Origin: Microbacterium sp.
GTDB taxonomy: Bacteria; Actinomycetota; Actinomycetes; Actinomycetales; Microbacteriaceae
NCBI GenBank assembly: GCA_019510305.1
Contig: JAEKKN010000041.1
Location: forward strand, 28,932 to 92,931
DNA: 64,000 nt
Direction of reading: 5' to 3'
A model generated the notes under the pieces. That model had not been told where the DNA came from. It saw only the letters and a program-made list of their open reading frames with translations, and did no database searches. Within the stretch, counting starts at the first letter, position 1. Every line of letters begins with the position of its first letter. Shown here piece by piece: positions 35,193-43,976 of the stretch. The position numbers were made by a program, and so were the translations under genes.

Positions 35193-35209
35193 TTAGGCTT
35201 GCCTTATCA
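35193..35209 (+). promoter_or_regulatory. Dyad TTAGGC-TT-GCCTTA, possible DtxR/MntR-type operator or -10
   Basis: A nearly perfect dyad 50-66 bases before the oxygenase-like gene. It resembles half of an actinobacterial DtxR/IdeR or MntR box, and also contains TAGGCT, the -10 hexamer seen elsewhere. Metal regulation would suit an iron-dependent enzyme but is unproven. Confidence 0.35.
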
Positions 35210-35258
35210 GGGCCTGTTAAAACGTGCTGGCCCCCGATGAGAGGATCTGGTTCAGATC

Positions 35259-36032
35259 ATGGGATACATCAAGTCCGCCGCCCTCGAAGAAAAGGGCTTC
35301 GTCATCCTCGACAGCTACGGCGAGGAGGTCGACCCGCGGGAGTGGCTCGACATCGAGTACGTCGACTGGAAGTCGTCCGGCGACACGCGCTTCTCGCCGC
35401 TCGCCAGCGCCAAGGGCGAGATCGAGTGCAACGGTTTCTGGAACCACAAGCCGCCGCGCACCGACAAGGACGGCGTCTGGATCGACTCGCAGACCGCGCT
35501 CGCGCCGACCCTGACCGCCCGTGCCAAGGAGCCCGGCGCAAACGTCGGCCGCTGCCGCGTCATCGAGCTGCAGCCGACTCCGTACGGCGAGTGCCTCTAC
35601 AACCTCCACCAGGACGACAACAACCGTCTGAACCCCGACGGCACCGGCTGGGTCGTGCGCGGATTCTTCAATCTGACAGACGACAAGGACAGCTACTTCG
35701 TCCTGCGTGAGAACCGCACGGACCCCAGCATCGAGTACCGCATCGCCCTCCCGGCCGGTGCGCAGCTCATCGTGGACACCCAGCGCCTGTGGCACGCCAC
35801 CACGCACAACGGCACCGAGCCGCGCTACTGCCTGATCACGTCGTGGGAGTCGGGCCCCGAGCTCGACGCGTACATCGAGAAGTACCACGGCACCGACCAG
35901 CACGAGCAGGTCGAGGTGCCCCAGGAGGTCCTCGAGGCCGGCTACGCCGAGCAGGCTCAGCGTGACGCGGCCCGTGCCGCTTACTACGCGGCCAAGGGGC
36001 AGCAGGTCAAGCAGGCCATGAGCGAGGCCTGA
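35259..36032 (+). CDS. Putative Fe(II)/2-oxoglutarate-dependent oxygenase-like protein
   Basis: A 257-aa cytoplasmic protein that I cannot name. Residues H117-x-D119, H179 and R189 have the spacing of the Fe(II)-binding triad and 2-oxoglutarate arginine of double-stranded beta-helix oxygenases (60 residues H to H, then 10 to R). The regions around them (YNLHQDDNN, RLWHATTHNG, RYCLITSWES) fit that fold. Codon use is strongly biased to the preferred GC-rich set, suggesting high expression. A metal-regulator-like dyad lies upstream and a 22-bp terminator follows. Confidence 0.7.
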   Translation: MGYIKSAALEEKGFVILDSYGEEVDPREWLDIEYVDWKSSGDTRFSPLASAKGEIECNGFWNHKPPRTDKDGVWIDSQTALAPTLTARAKEPGANVGRCRVIELQPTPYGECLYNLHQDDNNRLNPDGTGWVVRGFFNLTDDKDSYFVLRENRTDPSIEYRIALPAGAQLIVDTQRLWHATTHNGTEPRYCLITSWESGPELDAYIEKYHGTDQHEQVEVPQEVLEAGYAEQAQRDAARAAYYAAKGQQVKQAMSEA

Positions 36033-36060
36033 CCCTCTTTCGGGTCGCCGAGCCTGTCGA

Positions 36061-36110
36061 CACGCACGAAGGCGGGAATCACATCCTTGTGATTTCCGCC
36101 TTCGTGCGTG
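36061..36110 (+). terminator. Strong terminator after the oxygenase-like gene
   Basis: 22-bp stem with one mismatch (arms 36061-36082 and 36089-36110), 6-base loop. Confidence 0.85.
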
Positions 36111-36195
36111 AGAATAGGCGCATAACCGCATATCGCGCCACACTTCGTTGGTTTCAGGTCGTTGGGGAAGACGCACCTGATGAAACGGAGAGATC

Positions 36196-36699
36196 ATGGC
36201 GACGGCTTACGCACGTGGAGTGGTGTTCATCCACTCTGCGCCTCGCGCGCTCTGCCCGCACCTCGAGTGGGCGGTGGGTCGCGCTATCGGGCGTGCGGTG
36301 AACTTCGACTGGGCCGACCAGCCGGTGCTCGACGGTGCCCGCCGGGCGGAGTTCTACTGGGATGGCCCTGTGGGCACAGGTGCGGCCCTCGCGACCGCCA
36401 TCCGAGGGTGGGAGCACCTGCGTTTCGAGGTCACCGAGGATCCCACGCCGCGCAGCGACGGCGGACGCTGGATGCACACACCCGATCTCGGCATCCACTA
36501 TGCCCAGACGGATGCCGCAGGCAACGTCGTGATCGGCGAGGATCGGATCCGCTACGCGATGGAGATCGCGGCGGGAAACGTGGTCGAGCTGCAGCGCGAA
36601 CTCGATATCGCGCTCGGCTCGGCCTGGGACGAAGAGCTGGAGCCGTTCCGCCACGCGAGCGATGACGCGCGTGTGGTGTGGCTCCACAAGGTCGGATGA
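36196..36699 (+). CDS. DUF3145 protein
   Basis: A 167-aa DUF3145 protein, a family found almost only in actinobacteria. N-terminal GVVFIHSAPRALCPHLEWA and the RAEFYWDGPVGTGAALA region are typical. No membrane helices or known catalytic motif; function unknown. Start is an ATG five bases after GGAGAG. It stands alone between two terminators. Confidence 0.9.
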   Translation: MATAYARGVVFIHSAPRALCPHLEWAVGRAIGRAVNFDWADQPVLDGARRAEFYWDGPVGTGAALATAIRGWEHLRFEVTEDPTPRSDGGRWMHTPDLGIHYAQTDAAGNVVIGEDRIRYAMEIAAGNVVELQRELDIALGSAWDEELEPFRHASDDARVVWLHKVG

Positions 36700-36780
36700 A
36701 CCATGGACCTGGAGTGGGAAGGCGTGAGTACCGGATTCCGGTGAGTCGCCCCGGACGCTGAGAAGACGTATCCCACTCCA

Positions 36781-36829
36781 ACGACGAGAACCCCGCCTCT
36801 GCGCACAGGAGGCGGGGTTCCCTCGTCGT
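36781..36829. terminator. Terminator between DUF3145 and the MocR gene
   Basis: Inverted repeat with 11-bp AACCCCGCCTC/GAGGCGGGGTT core extended by a further 8 bp across a bulge. It serves both convergent genes. Confidence 0.8.
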
Positions 36830-36838
36830 CGCGGCAGC

Positions 36839-38242
36839 TCAGATGACGGCGGTACGCGTCTGCTCGGCGGCGGCGCTGGCGGTCGCGCCGCCGAGGACCT
36901 CGTCCCATGCGCGGCGCAGCCGCGACATCGCCTCCGACATCCGGTCGGGGGTCAAGGTGATCGGGATGCGCACGCGGCGCTCCAGCACGCCTCCTGTCGA
37001 GAACCGCGGGCCCGGGGGGAGGATGAGCCCGTGTTCCCGCGCGGCCAGCGACAGAGTGGTCGAGATCGGTGCCTCCAGATCCACCCACGCCGACAATCCG
37101 CCATGCGTGGGCGGCATCGCGAGGCCGATCGTCTCCAGCCCGGCGGCCGCCGCCGCGCGACCTGCGTGCAGGCGCGAGCGCACGTGCGCGGAGAGCGCCG
37201 GCATGTCTTCGAGCAGATCGACCGCGATGCACTGCTCGAGCAGTGCGGTACCGAGCTCGAATGACGGGCGTACGGCGAGCAGCCGCTCGATCAACGATCG
37301 CTCCGCTCTGATCCAGCCGATCCTCATTCCGCCCCAGGCGATCTTCGACATCGAGCCCACGGTGATCACACTCGGGCTGTATGCCGCCATCGGCAGTGGT
37401 GACCAGCCCCGGTCGATGTCGAGCTCCGTCGTCGTCTCGTCGACGATCAGACGTGTTCCCGAACTGCGAGCCGTCGTCGCGATGCGAACGCGCTCCGGGT
37501 CCGACAGAGTCGCACCTGTGGGATTGTGGAAGTCCGGGATGAGGTACGCGACGTGCGGACGACTGCACAGGAGAATGTCCGTCAGATGCCCCTGATCCCA
37601 GCCGTGCCCATCGACGGGGGTCGGCAGGAGTCGATAACCGTGGTGGCGCAGCGCCTCCAGTGCGTGCGGGAACGTCGGCTGTTCGACGAGTGCGCGCTCT
37701 CCGCGGCGTCCGACTGTGGCCAGCACGAGGTGCAGGGCGTTGAGCGCACCGGAGGTGATGATGATCTCATCAGGATCGGTGTCGACGCCCCGCTGCACGA
37801 AGCGCTGGGCGACGGCTTCGCGCAGCTCGGGCATGCCTCGCAGCGAGTAGCCGCTCGTCGCTCGCAGTGCGGCGAGCCGGGGGAGCGAGCGGACCGTCGC
37901 GTCGTAGAGGCCGGGAGTGGAATCCATCGATGCGATCGAGAGGTCGATCGCGGAGTCATCATGATCTGCGGATGCGGATCCGCGTGCGTAAGGCAGCGCG
38001 ACGCGTGTTCCCCCGCCGTGCAGACGGCTCACGTAGCCGCCCTCTTCGAGAAGGTCGTAGGTGCGCGTCATGGTCGAGCGGGACCGCCTGAGCTCGAGAG
38101 CGAGCGAGCGCTCGCTGGGCAGACGCTCTCCGACAGTGAGCCGTCCGTCGAGGATCAGGGCGCGGATGTGCTCCGCGAGCGCCGCCGCGGTCGCACCTGC
38201 GACGATCTGCGCGTCGAGCTGCTCGACGAGTCGTGAAGCCAT
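36839..38242 (-). CDS. MocR/GntR-type regulator with aminotransferase domain
   Basis: A 467-aa MocR-type regulator: GntR winged-helix domain (about 1-85; LPSERSLALELRRSRSTMTRTYDLLEEGGYV) joined to a fold-type I aminotransferase-like domain with the PLP lysine in GSMSKIAWGGMRIGW and HNPTGATLS. Such proteins sense PLP or an amine-PLP adduct. It is divergent from a YczE-type membrane protein, a pairing seen in other bacteria. Start chosen at the ATG opening MASRLVEQ; the frame runs on upstream without similarity. AGTGG repeats upstream may be the operator. Confidence 0.9.
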   Translation of the reverse strand: MASRLVEQLDAQIVAGATAAALAEHIRALILDGRLTVGERLPSERSLALELRRSRSTMTRTYDLLEEGGYVSRLHGGGTRVALPYARGSASADHDDSAIDLSIASMDSTPGLYDATVRSLPRLAALRATSGYSLRGMPELREAVAQRFVQRGVDTDPDEIIITSGALNALHLVLATVGRRGERALVEQPTFPHALEALRHHGYRLLPTPVDGHGWDQGHLTDILLCSRPHVAYLIPDFHNPTGATLSDPERVRIATTARSSGTRLIVDETTTELDIDRGWSPLPMAAYSPSVITVGSMSKIAWGGMRIGWIRAERSLIERLLAVRPSFELGTALLEQCIAVDLLEDMPALSAHVRSRLHAGRAAAAAGLETIGLAMPPTHGGLSAWVDLEAPISTTLSLAAREHGLILPPGPRFSTGGVLERRVRIPITLTPDRMSEAMSRLRRAWDEVLGGATASAAAEQTRTAVI

Positions 38243-38260
38243 GCATCTATTCTGCCCCCG

Positions 38261-38301
38261 AAGTGGACTGAATTCACCAGGCCACTTTCCCTCGAGTGGC
38301 C
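38261..38301. promoter_or_regulatory. Candidate MocR operator with repeated AGTGG/CCACT
   Basis: AAGTGG (38261), CCACTT (38282) and a perfect 7-bp dyad GGCCACT (38280-38286) / AGTGGCC (38295-38301) in the 96-base gap between the MocR and YczE genes. Confidence 0.45.
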
Positions 38302-38338
38302 CGCGGATTCGACGGGGCGAGAGCGTGAGGATGGCCGT

Positions 38339-39016
38339 ATGTCGACGTCCCGCACCCGAACCCCCCTGTCGAAGATCTTCCTGCCGATCGTCGTGACGAG
38401 CCGCCGTGACCTCGCCGAGCGTCTGCTCCAGCTCGTCGTCGGCCTGTTCCTGTACGGCGTGGCTCTGGCGTTGATGATCCGCGGAGGGATCGGTGTGTCG
38501 CCGTGGGACGTGCTGGCGATCGGAGTGTCCGGAACGGGCGGCATCGGCTTCGGTCTCGTCACCAATCTCATCGCCGCCGTGGTGCTCCTGCTGTGGATCC
38601 CGCTTCGCCAGCGGCTGGGGCTCGGCACCGTGATCAACGCACTGCTGATCGGCCCGAGCGCTGACCTCGCGCTCGCCCTGATACCGCCGATGCCGTCGAT
38701 CTGGGTGGGTGCTCCCGTGTTTCTCCTCGGTCTCGTGCTCCTCGCCTTCGCGACCGGCCTCTACATAGCGGCTGACTTCGGTCCGGGTCCTCGCGACGGG
38801 CTGATGACGGGGCTCGTGCGCAGGACCGGCTGGCCCGTGTGGATCGTGCGCACCCTGATCGAAGGCACCGTGCTCGTGATCGGGTTCCTGCTCGGCGGCC
38901 CCGTCGGCGTCGGCACCGTGATCTTCGCTTTCGGCGTCGGACCGCTCATCGGATGGTTCCTGCCGCGCATCACCCGGATGCGACAGGAACGTTCGCGCGT
39001 GCTCGCAACGGCCTGA
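38339..39016 (+). CDS. YczE/YitT-type membrane protein
   Basis: A 225-aa membrane protein with about five to six helices, of the YczE/YyaS/YitT type. Characteristic segments are GGIGVSPWDVLAIGVS and YIAADFGPGPRDGLMTGL. Function is not established; genes of this type are often divergent from MocR regulators, which suggests export or import of a pyridoxal- or amine-related compound. Ends at a strong terminator. Confidence 0.87.
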   Translation: MSTSRTRTPLSKIFLPIVVTSRRDLAERLLQLVVGLFLYGVALALMIRGGIGVSPWDVLAIGVSGTGGIGFGLVTNLIAAVVLLLWIPLRQRLGLGTVINALLIGPSADLALALIPPMPSIWVGAPVFLLGLVLLAFATGLYIAADFGPGPRDGLMTGLVRRTGWPVWIVRTLIEGTVLVIGFLLGGPVGVGTVIFAFGVGPLIGWFLPRITRMRQERSRVLATA

Positions 39017-39028
39017 CCCCTTCACGAC

Positions 39029-39063
39029 GAAGCGGCCCCCGGATCCGATCCGGGGGCCGCTTC
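39029..39063. terminator. Terminator between the YczE gene and fabF
   Basis: 17-bp perfect arms (GAAGCGGCCCCCGGATC and complement) separated by one base, with a BamHI-like GGATCCGATCC centre. Convergent genes on each side. Confidence 0.85.
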
Positions 39064-39092
39064 ACGTGTCAGGCGCGCTCAGTCAGCCGCGC

Positions 39093-40334
39093 TCAGTCCT
39101 CCGCGCCGGCGAACGCGACGACCGCGTTGTGACCGCCGAAGCCGAAGGAGTTGCTGATCGCGTACAGCGTGCCCTCGCCGAGCGGCTGGGACTCGCCCGA
39201 CAGCTTGAACGGCACTGCCGGATCGGGCTCGGTCATGTTGATCGTCGGCGGGGCGACGCGGTCACGCAGGGCGAGGAGCGTGAAGATCGCCTCGAGTGCT
39301 CCGGTCCCGCCGAGCAGGTGTCCGGTCGACGCCTTGGTCGCCGAGACGGGGATGTCCTTGAGGCGATCGCCGAACACGCGCTGCAGGGCGACGTACTCGT
39401 TCGGGTCGCCGACCGGGGTCGACGTCGCGTGGGCGTTGATGTGGGCGATCTGGTCGGGAGTGATGCCAGCCTCTTCCAGGGCCTGAGTGACGGCACGCGC
39501 GGCGCCGGAGCCCTCGGGGTCGTTCCCGGTGATGTGGTAAGCGTCAGCGGTCACGCCGCCGCCGAGCACATAGCCGTAGATCTTGGCGCCGCGGGCCTTC
39601 GCGTGCTCCTCGGTCTCGAGGATGAGGACCGCCGCGCCCTCGCCCATCACGAAGCCGTCGCGGTCGATGGCGCCGGGGCGCGAAGCGGTGGCGGGGTCGT
39701 CGTTGCGGCGGGACAGGGCCTGAGCCGAGGCGAAGGACGCCATGGTGATCGGGTGGATCGCCGACTCGGTGCCGCCGGCGATCACGACGTCGGCGAGCCC
39801 CTCCTGCAGGTGATGGAAGGCGTGGAGGATCGACTCGGTGCTCGAGGCGCACGCGCTGACGACGGTCTGCGCGTAAGCCCGCGCGTGGAACTGCAGCGAC
39901 AGGTTGCCCGCGGCGGCGTTCGGCATGAGCATGGGCACCGTCAGCGGCATGACCCGGCGCGGTCCCTTCTCGCGCAGCGTGTCCCAGGCGTCGAGAAGCG
40001 TCCACAGGCCGCCGATGCCGGTGGCGAAGTCGACGCCGAGGCGCTCAGGCGCGACCTCGGGGGATCCGGCATCCTCCCACGCCTCGCGAGCCGCGATCAG
40101 AGCGAACTGCGACGAGGGGTCGAGGCGCTTCGCCTCGTGGCGGGGGAGCACCTCTTCAGGGCGGACGATCGCCTCGGCCGCGAAGGTGACGGGCAGCTCG
40201 TACTGCTTGACCCAGTCGTGCTCGAGCGTGCGGGTGCCGGACATCCCGGCGAGCAGGTTGCTCCAGTTGTCGGGAGCAGTCCCGCCGATGGCGGACGTGG
40301 CGCCGATGCCGGTGACGACGATGCGCTTGGTCAT
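39093..40334 (-). CDS. fabF: 3-oxoacyl-ACP synthase II
   Basis: KAS II (413 aa), elongation step of type II fatty acid synthesis. Catalytic triad visible: C162 in SACASST, H302 in NAHATST and H339 in KASTGHLLGG; GFGGHN near the end. Start at an ATG with AAGGAA eight bases upstream; ATG nine bases earlier is possible (MNHTMTK). Last gene of aceE-fasR-fabD-fabH-acpP-fabF. A 14-bp near-repeat (CGCGCTCAGTC) marks its 3' end. Confidence 0.96.
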   Translation of the reverse strand: MTKRIVVTGIGATSAIGGTAPDNWSNLLAGMSGTRTLEHDWVKQYELPVTFAAEAIVRPEEVLPRHEAKRLDPSSQFALIAAREAWEDAGSPEVAPERLGVDFATGIGGLWTLLDAWDTLREKGPRRVMPLTVPMLMPNAAAGNLSLQFHARAYAQTVVSACASSTESILHAFHHLQEGLADVVIAGGTESAIHPITMASFASAQALSRRNDDPATASRPGAIDRDGFVMGEGAAVLILETEEHAKARGAKIYGYVLGGGVTADAYHITGNDPEGSGAARAVTQALEEAGITPDQIAHINAHATSTPVGDPNEYVALQRVFGDRLKDIPVSATKASTGHLLGGTGALEAIFTLLALRDRVAPPTINMTEPDPAVPFKLSGESQPLGEGTLYAISNSFGFGGHNAVVAFAGAED

Positions 40335-40428
40335 GGTGTGGTTCCTTGTCGTACGGGTTACGTGCGAGATGAGGGCAGAGTGGAGGATGCCACGCCCCGC
40401 GGATGGCGGGGGTGGCATCCCGCCCGGA

Positions 40429-40677
40429 TTACTCCTGGCCTGCGACGATGAAGCTGACGGCGTCGCCGACGGTCTTCAGGTTCTTGACCTCGTCGTCGGG
40501 GATGGTGACGCCGAACTTCTCCTCGGCGTTGACGACGATCGTCATCATCGAGATCGAGTCGATGTCGAGGTCGTCGGTGAACGACTTCTCGAGGGCGACC
40601 TCGGAGGCGTTGATGCCGGTCTCGTCGGTGATCAGCTCTGCGAGGCCAGCGAGGACCTCATCGTTGGTGAAAGCCAT
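40429..40677 (-). CDS. acpP: Acyl carrier protein
   Basis: ACP (82 aa). The phosphopantetheine serine is S41 in DLDIDSISMM; the rest is small and strongly acidic as expected. GAGGAAG precedes the ATG. Sits between fabH and fabF, so it serves the same fatty acid pathway. Confidence 0.95.
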   Translation of the reverse strand: MAFTNDEVLAGLAELITDETGINASEVALEKSFTDDLDIDSISMMTIVVNAEEKFGVTIPDDEVKNLKTVGDAVSFIVAGQE

Positions 40678-40745
40678 GTGGTCTTCCTCTTTCTTGCGGG
40701 TTGTTTTCGGAACCGTGGAACAGTCTAGAGAAGGTCGGGGCGTTC

Positions 40746-41747
40746 TCAGGGGAGGACGACGACCTGTGCGGCGAACACGAGCCCGGCGCCGAAGCCGATC
40801 TGCAGGGCGAGGCCACCGGAGAGCTCGGGGTGCTCGGCCATCAAGCGGTGGCTTGCAAGCGGGATGGAGGCGGCGGACGTGTTGCCCGTGGTCTCGATGT
40901 CGCGGGCGATCACCGTCGTGTCGGGGAGCTTGAGCTGCTTGGCGAACTCGTCGATGATGCGCATGTTCGCCTGGTGCGGGATGAACGCGGCGATGTCGGC
41001 CGGTTCGACACCCGCCTTGTCGAGCGCCTCCCGGGCGACCTTGGCCATCTCCCACACGGCCCAGCGGAAGACGGTCTGACCCTCCTGCCGCAGCGTGGGC
41101 CACGGCACCTGGCCGTCGCGGAACTCGGTCAGCGTGCCGTTCATGCCCACGGCATCCGCCTTCGAGCCGTCCGATCCCCAGACGGCCGGCGCGATGCCCG
41201 GCGTGTCGCTCGGGCCGATCAGCGCGGCGCCGGCTCCGTCGCCCAGCAGGAACGAGATGCTGCGGTCGGTCGGGTCGACGATGTCGGACAGCTTCTCGGT
41301 GCCGATCACGAGCGCGTACTTCGCCGCGCCGGCGCGGATGAGCGCGTCGGCCTGAGCCACGGCGTAGGCGTACCCCGCGCAGGCCGCGTTGATGTCGTAA
41401 GCGGCGGCGGGGTTCGCGCCCACGCGGTCTGCGACGATCGCCGAGACAGACGGCGACTGCTTCGGGTTGCTGATCGTCGCGACTATCACCAGGTCGACCT
41501 GGTCGGCAGGCACGCCCGACTTCTCGATGGCCTCGAGACCGGCGATGGCGGCGAGATCGATGGCGTCCGTGTCTTTGTCGGCGCGCACCCGCGTGATGAT
41601 GCCGGTGCGCTGACGGATCCACTCGTCGCTCGAGTCGATCGGGCCCACGAGGTCGTCGTTCGGGACGGCGTTCTCACCGCGCGCCGCTCCGTAGGAGTAG
41701 ATGCGCGTGAAGGCGGGACCGGTGAGCTGGTTGAGAGTGGCGCTCAT
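40746..41747 (-). CDS. fabH: 3-oxoacyl-ACP synthase III
   Basis: KAS III (333 aa), the first condensation, from an acyl-CoA primer and malonyl-ACP. Active-site residues C123 (NAACAGYA), H258 (IPHQANMR) and N289 (TTGNTSAAS). ATG overlaps the fabD stop by four bases. In this group branched-chain primers are common, but this cannot be read from the sequence. Confidence 0.96.
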   Translation of the reverse strand: MSATLNQLTGPAFTRIYSYGAARGENAVPNDDLVGPIDSSDEWIRQRTGIITRVRADKDTDAIDLAAIAGLEAIEKSGVPADQVDLVIVATISNPKQSPSVSAIVADRVGANPAAAYDINAACAGYAYAVAQADALIRAGAAKYALVIGTEKLSDIVDPTDRSISFLLGDGAGAALIGPSDTPGIAPAVWGSDGSKADAVGMNGTLTEFRDGQVPWPTLRQEGQTVFRWAVWEMAKVAREALDKAGVEPADIAAFIPHQANMRIIDEFAKQLKLPDTTVIARDIETTGNTSAASIPLASHRLMAEHPELSGGLALQIGFGAGLVFAAQVVVLP

Positions 41748-42664
41748 GCGGCGTCTCCGTTCAGCAGCGCGACGGCTGCGTCGAGGTCTTCAGGGGTCTT
41801 CACGGCGACGGTGGGTACGCCCCGCAGCCCGCGCTTGGCGAGGCCGACGAGAGCGCCCGCGGGGGTGAGTTCGACGAGGCCGGTGATGCCCTGTTCGGCG
41901 AAGGACGCCATGCACAGGTCCCAGCGCACGGGGGACGACACCTGGTCGACGAGGAAATTCAGCGCGGTGGCGCCGTCAGACACGGTGGAGCCGTCGCAGT
42001 TGGTCCAGAGCGTGACGTCGGGATCGGATGCCTCGACGCCGGCGACCGCATCGCGGAGGGCGGCGACGGCGGGCGCCATGTAGGGGGTGTGGAACGCGCC
42101 GGCGACCTGCAGCGGGATCACGCGGGTGCCGCGCAACGGCTCCTCGGCGAGGGCGCCGAGTGCGGGAAGCGCACCGGCTGAGACGATCTGCCCCCCGCCG
42201 TTGTAGTTCGCGGGCGTGAGGTCGAGTTCCGCGAGTCGTGCCAGCACGGCGTCCTCATCGCCGCCGAGCACGGCGCTCATGCCGGTCGGCGTCTGCGCGG
42301 CGGCATCCGCCATCGCCCGTCCGCGCACGCCGACCAGGCGCATCGCGGTGTCGGCGGAGATCACGCCGGCACCCGCCAGCGCGGCCAGCTCGCCGACGGA
42401 GTGCCCGGCGATGCCGTCGGGGCGGCGGCCCGCGCGTTCGAGCAGCTGGCGCTCGGCGATGAGGGACGCGGCGACGATCAGCGGCTGCGCGATGCGCGTG
42501 TCGCGGATGGTGTCTGCGTCGGACTCGGTGCCGTGGAGGAGGAGGTCGACCTCCGCGGCTTCGGAGTAGGCGGCGAGCTGCTCTGCCACACCGTCGAGTT
42601 CGAGCCAAGGGGAGAGGAAGCCCGGGGTCTGGGAACCCTGACCGGGGCAGGCGTAGACGATCAC
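41744..42664 (-). CDS. fabD: Malonyl-CoA:ACP transacylase
   Basis: FabD (306 aa), transfers malonyl from CoA to ACP. N-terminal CPGQGSQTPG, nucleophile S89 in GHSVGE and catalytic H192 in GAFHTPYM. GTG start (42664) chosen because the family N-terminus begins there. Lies between fasR and fabH. Confidence 0.93.
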   Translation of the reverse strand: MIVYACPGQGSQTPGFLSPWLELDGVAEQLAAYSEAAEVDLLLHGTESDADTIRDTRIAQPLIVAASLIAERQLLERAGRRPDGIAGHSVGELAALAGAGVISADTAMRLVGVRGRAMADAAAQTPTGMSAVLGGDEDAVLARLAELDLTPANYNGGGQIVSAGALPALGALAEEPLRGTRVIPLQVAGAFHTPYMAPAVAALRDAVAGVEASDPDVTLWTNCDGSTVSDGATALNFLVDQVSSPVRWDLCMASFAEQGITGLVELTPAGALVGLAKRGLRGVPTVAVKTPEDLDAAVALLNGDAA

Positions 42665-42748
42665 CTCACCATCTTGCCAACGTTTGGGCGTGCGCGGTGG
42701 ATGAACCATCACAAGATTCGCGAGAACGCTTGTGTGTGGCGCACAGAA

Positions 42749-43969
42749 TCAGCGTGCCGTACGACGCTGCGGAGGGCGTCGACGGATCTGATCGGCGGCC
42801 CCGATCGACCCGAGGACCAGCGCGGTCTGCAGGATCAGCGCCTCGCGGGGACCGGTCGCGTCCCACCCGATGACCTCGCTGACGCGCTTGAGACGGTAGC
42901 GCACCGTGTTCGGATGGACGAACAGCTCGCGTGCGGTGGCCTCGAGGGACCGGCCGTTGTCGAGATAGCTCCACAGCGTGGTGACGAGATCGGTCGAGTG
43001 CGCCTGCAGCGGTCGGTAGATCCGCTCGATCAGCGTCTGCTTGGCGAGCGGATCGCCGGCGAGGGCGCGCTCGGGGAGCAGATCATCGGCCTCCACGGGG
43101 CGCGGGGCGTTGCGCCAGGCGCGCGCGACCGCGAACCCAGCGAGCGCGGCGCGGGCGCTCTGACTCGCGTCGACCAGCGCCGCGACGGCGGGACCCAGCA
43201 CGACGTACCCGGGGCCGAAAGACGGCTCGAGCCGCGTCGCGATCTCCTGAAAGCCGAGTTCGTCGTCTTCGCCGTCCTGACCGGCTACGCGGGCGCGTCC
43301 GAGCACGAGGACGAGCCGCGAACCCTGCACTCCGATGAGCACATCGACGCCGAGCTTCCTGGCGGTGCGGCGGACGAGATCGACGTCGAACTGCGGGGGA
43401 GTCGTGCCGACCAGCACGGCGACCTCGCCATGTCCGTGCCAGCCGAGCGCCGCGATGCGGCTGGGCAGCTCCTCGTCGGCCTCGCCCGTGAGGATCGAAT
43501 CCACGACGAGCGCCTCGAGGCGCGCATCCCAGAGGCCTCGCGCCTCGGCGGCACGGGCGTAGACGTCCGCGGCGGCGAAGGCCACATCGCGGGAGTACAG
43601 CAGGATCGCCTCGCGGAGATCGTTGCCCTTGCCGGCGACGCGCTCCTCGGTCACCTCCACGGTGACGCGGATCAGCTGCAGCGTCTGCTGCAGGCTCACG
43701 CTGCGCAGCAGCTCGCGTGGAGCGGCGGCGAAGATGTCAGCGGCGATCCATGGCGTCGAGGTCGGGTCGTCGTACCACTGGATGAACGAGGTGATGCCCG
43801 CCTGGGCCACCAGCCCGACCGCGGAGCGGCGGGCTGGTGGCATGTCGGCATACCAGGGGAGCGTGTCCTCCAGCCGCTTGATCGTCACCGAGGCGATGTC
43901 GCCGGAGATCCGGCGCAGCCAGGTGAGGGTCGCGGCCTTGTCCATGCCGGTGGGAGACGAGTCTGTCAC
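42749..43969 (-). CDS. fasR: PucR-type transcriptional activator of fatty acid genes (FasR-like)
   Basis: A 406-aa regulator with a PucR C-terminal helix-turn-helix (about 335-385; LEATARELFVHPNTVRYRLKRVSEV). Position directly upstream of fabD matches FasR, known in Streptomyces as activator of fabD-fabH-acpP-fabF. GTG start lies seven bases after the aceE stop, so it is probably co-transcribed with aceE. The ligand, in Streptomyces-related work, is an acyl compound; here inferred. Confidence 0.85.
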   Translation of the reverse strand: MTDSSPTGMDKAATLTWLRRISGDIASVTIKRLEDTLPWYADMPPARRSAVGLVAQAGITSFIQWYDDPTSTPWIAADIFAAAPRELLRSVSLQQTLQLIRVTVEVTEERVAGKGNDLREAILLYSRDVAFAAADVYARAAEARGLWDARLEALVVDSILTGEADEELPSRIAALGWHGHGEVAVLVGTTPPQFDVDLVRRTARKLGVDVLIGVQGSRLVLVLGRARVAGQDGEDDELGFQEIATRLEPSFGPGYVVLGPAVAALVDASQSARAALAGFAVARAWRNAPRPVEADDLLPERALAGDPLAKQTLIERIYRPLQAHSTDLVTTLWSYLDNGRSLEATARELFVHPNTVRYRLKRVSEVIGWDATGPREALILQTALVLGSIGAADQIRRRPPQRRTAR

Positions 43970-43976
43970 CGATGGC

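Noticed and set aside
35193-35209. Firm assignment of an IdeR/DtxR iron box
   Set aside because: Only part of the 19-bp consensus matches and the TAGGCT within it may simply be a -10, so it is kept only as a low-confidence feature.
38243-39025. N-terminal extension of the MocR open frame to 728 residues
   Set aside because: The extension runs antisense through the YczE gene; the winged-helix domain begins at 38242.
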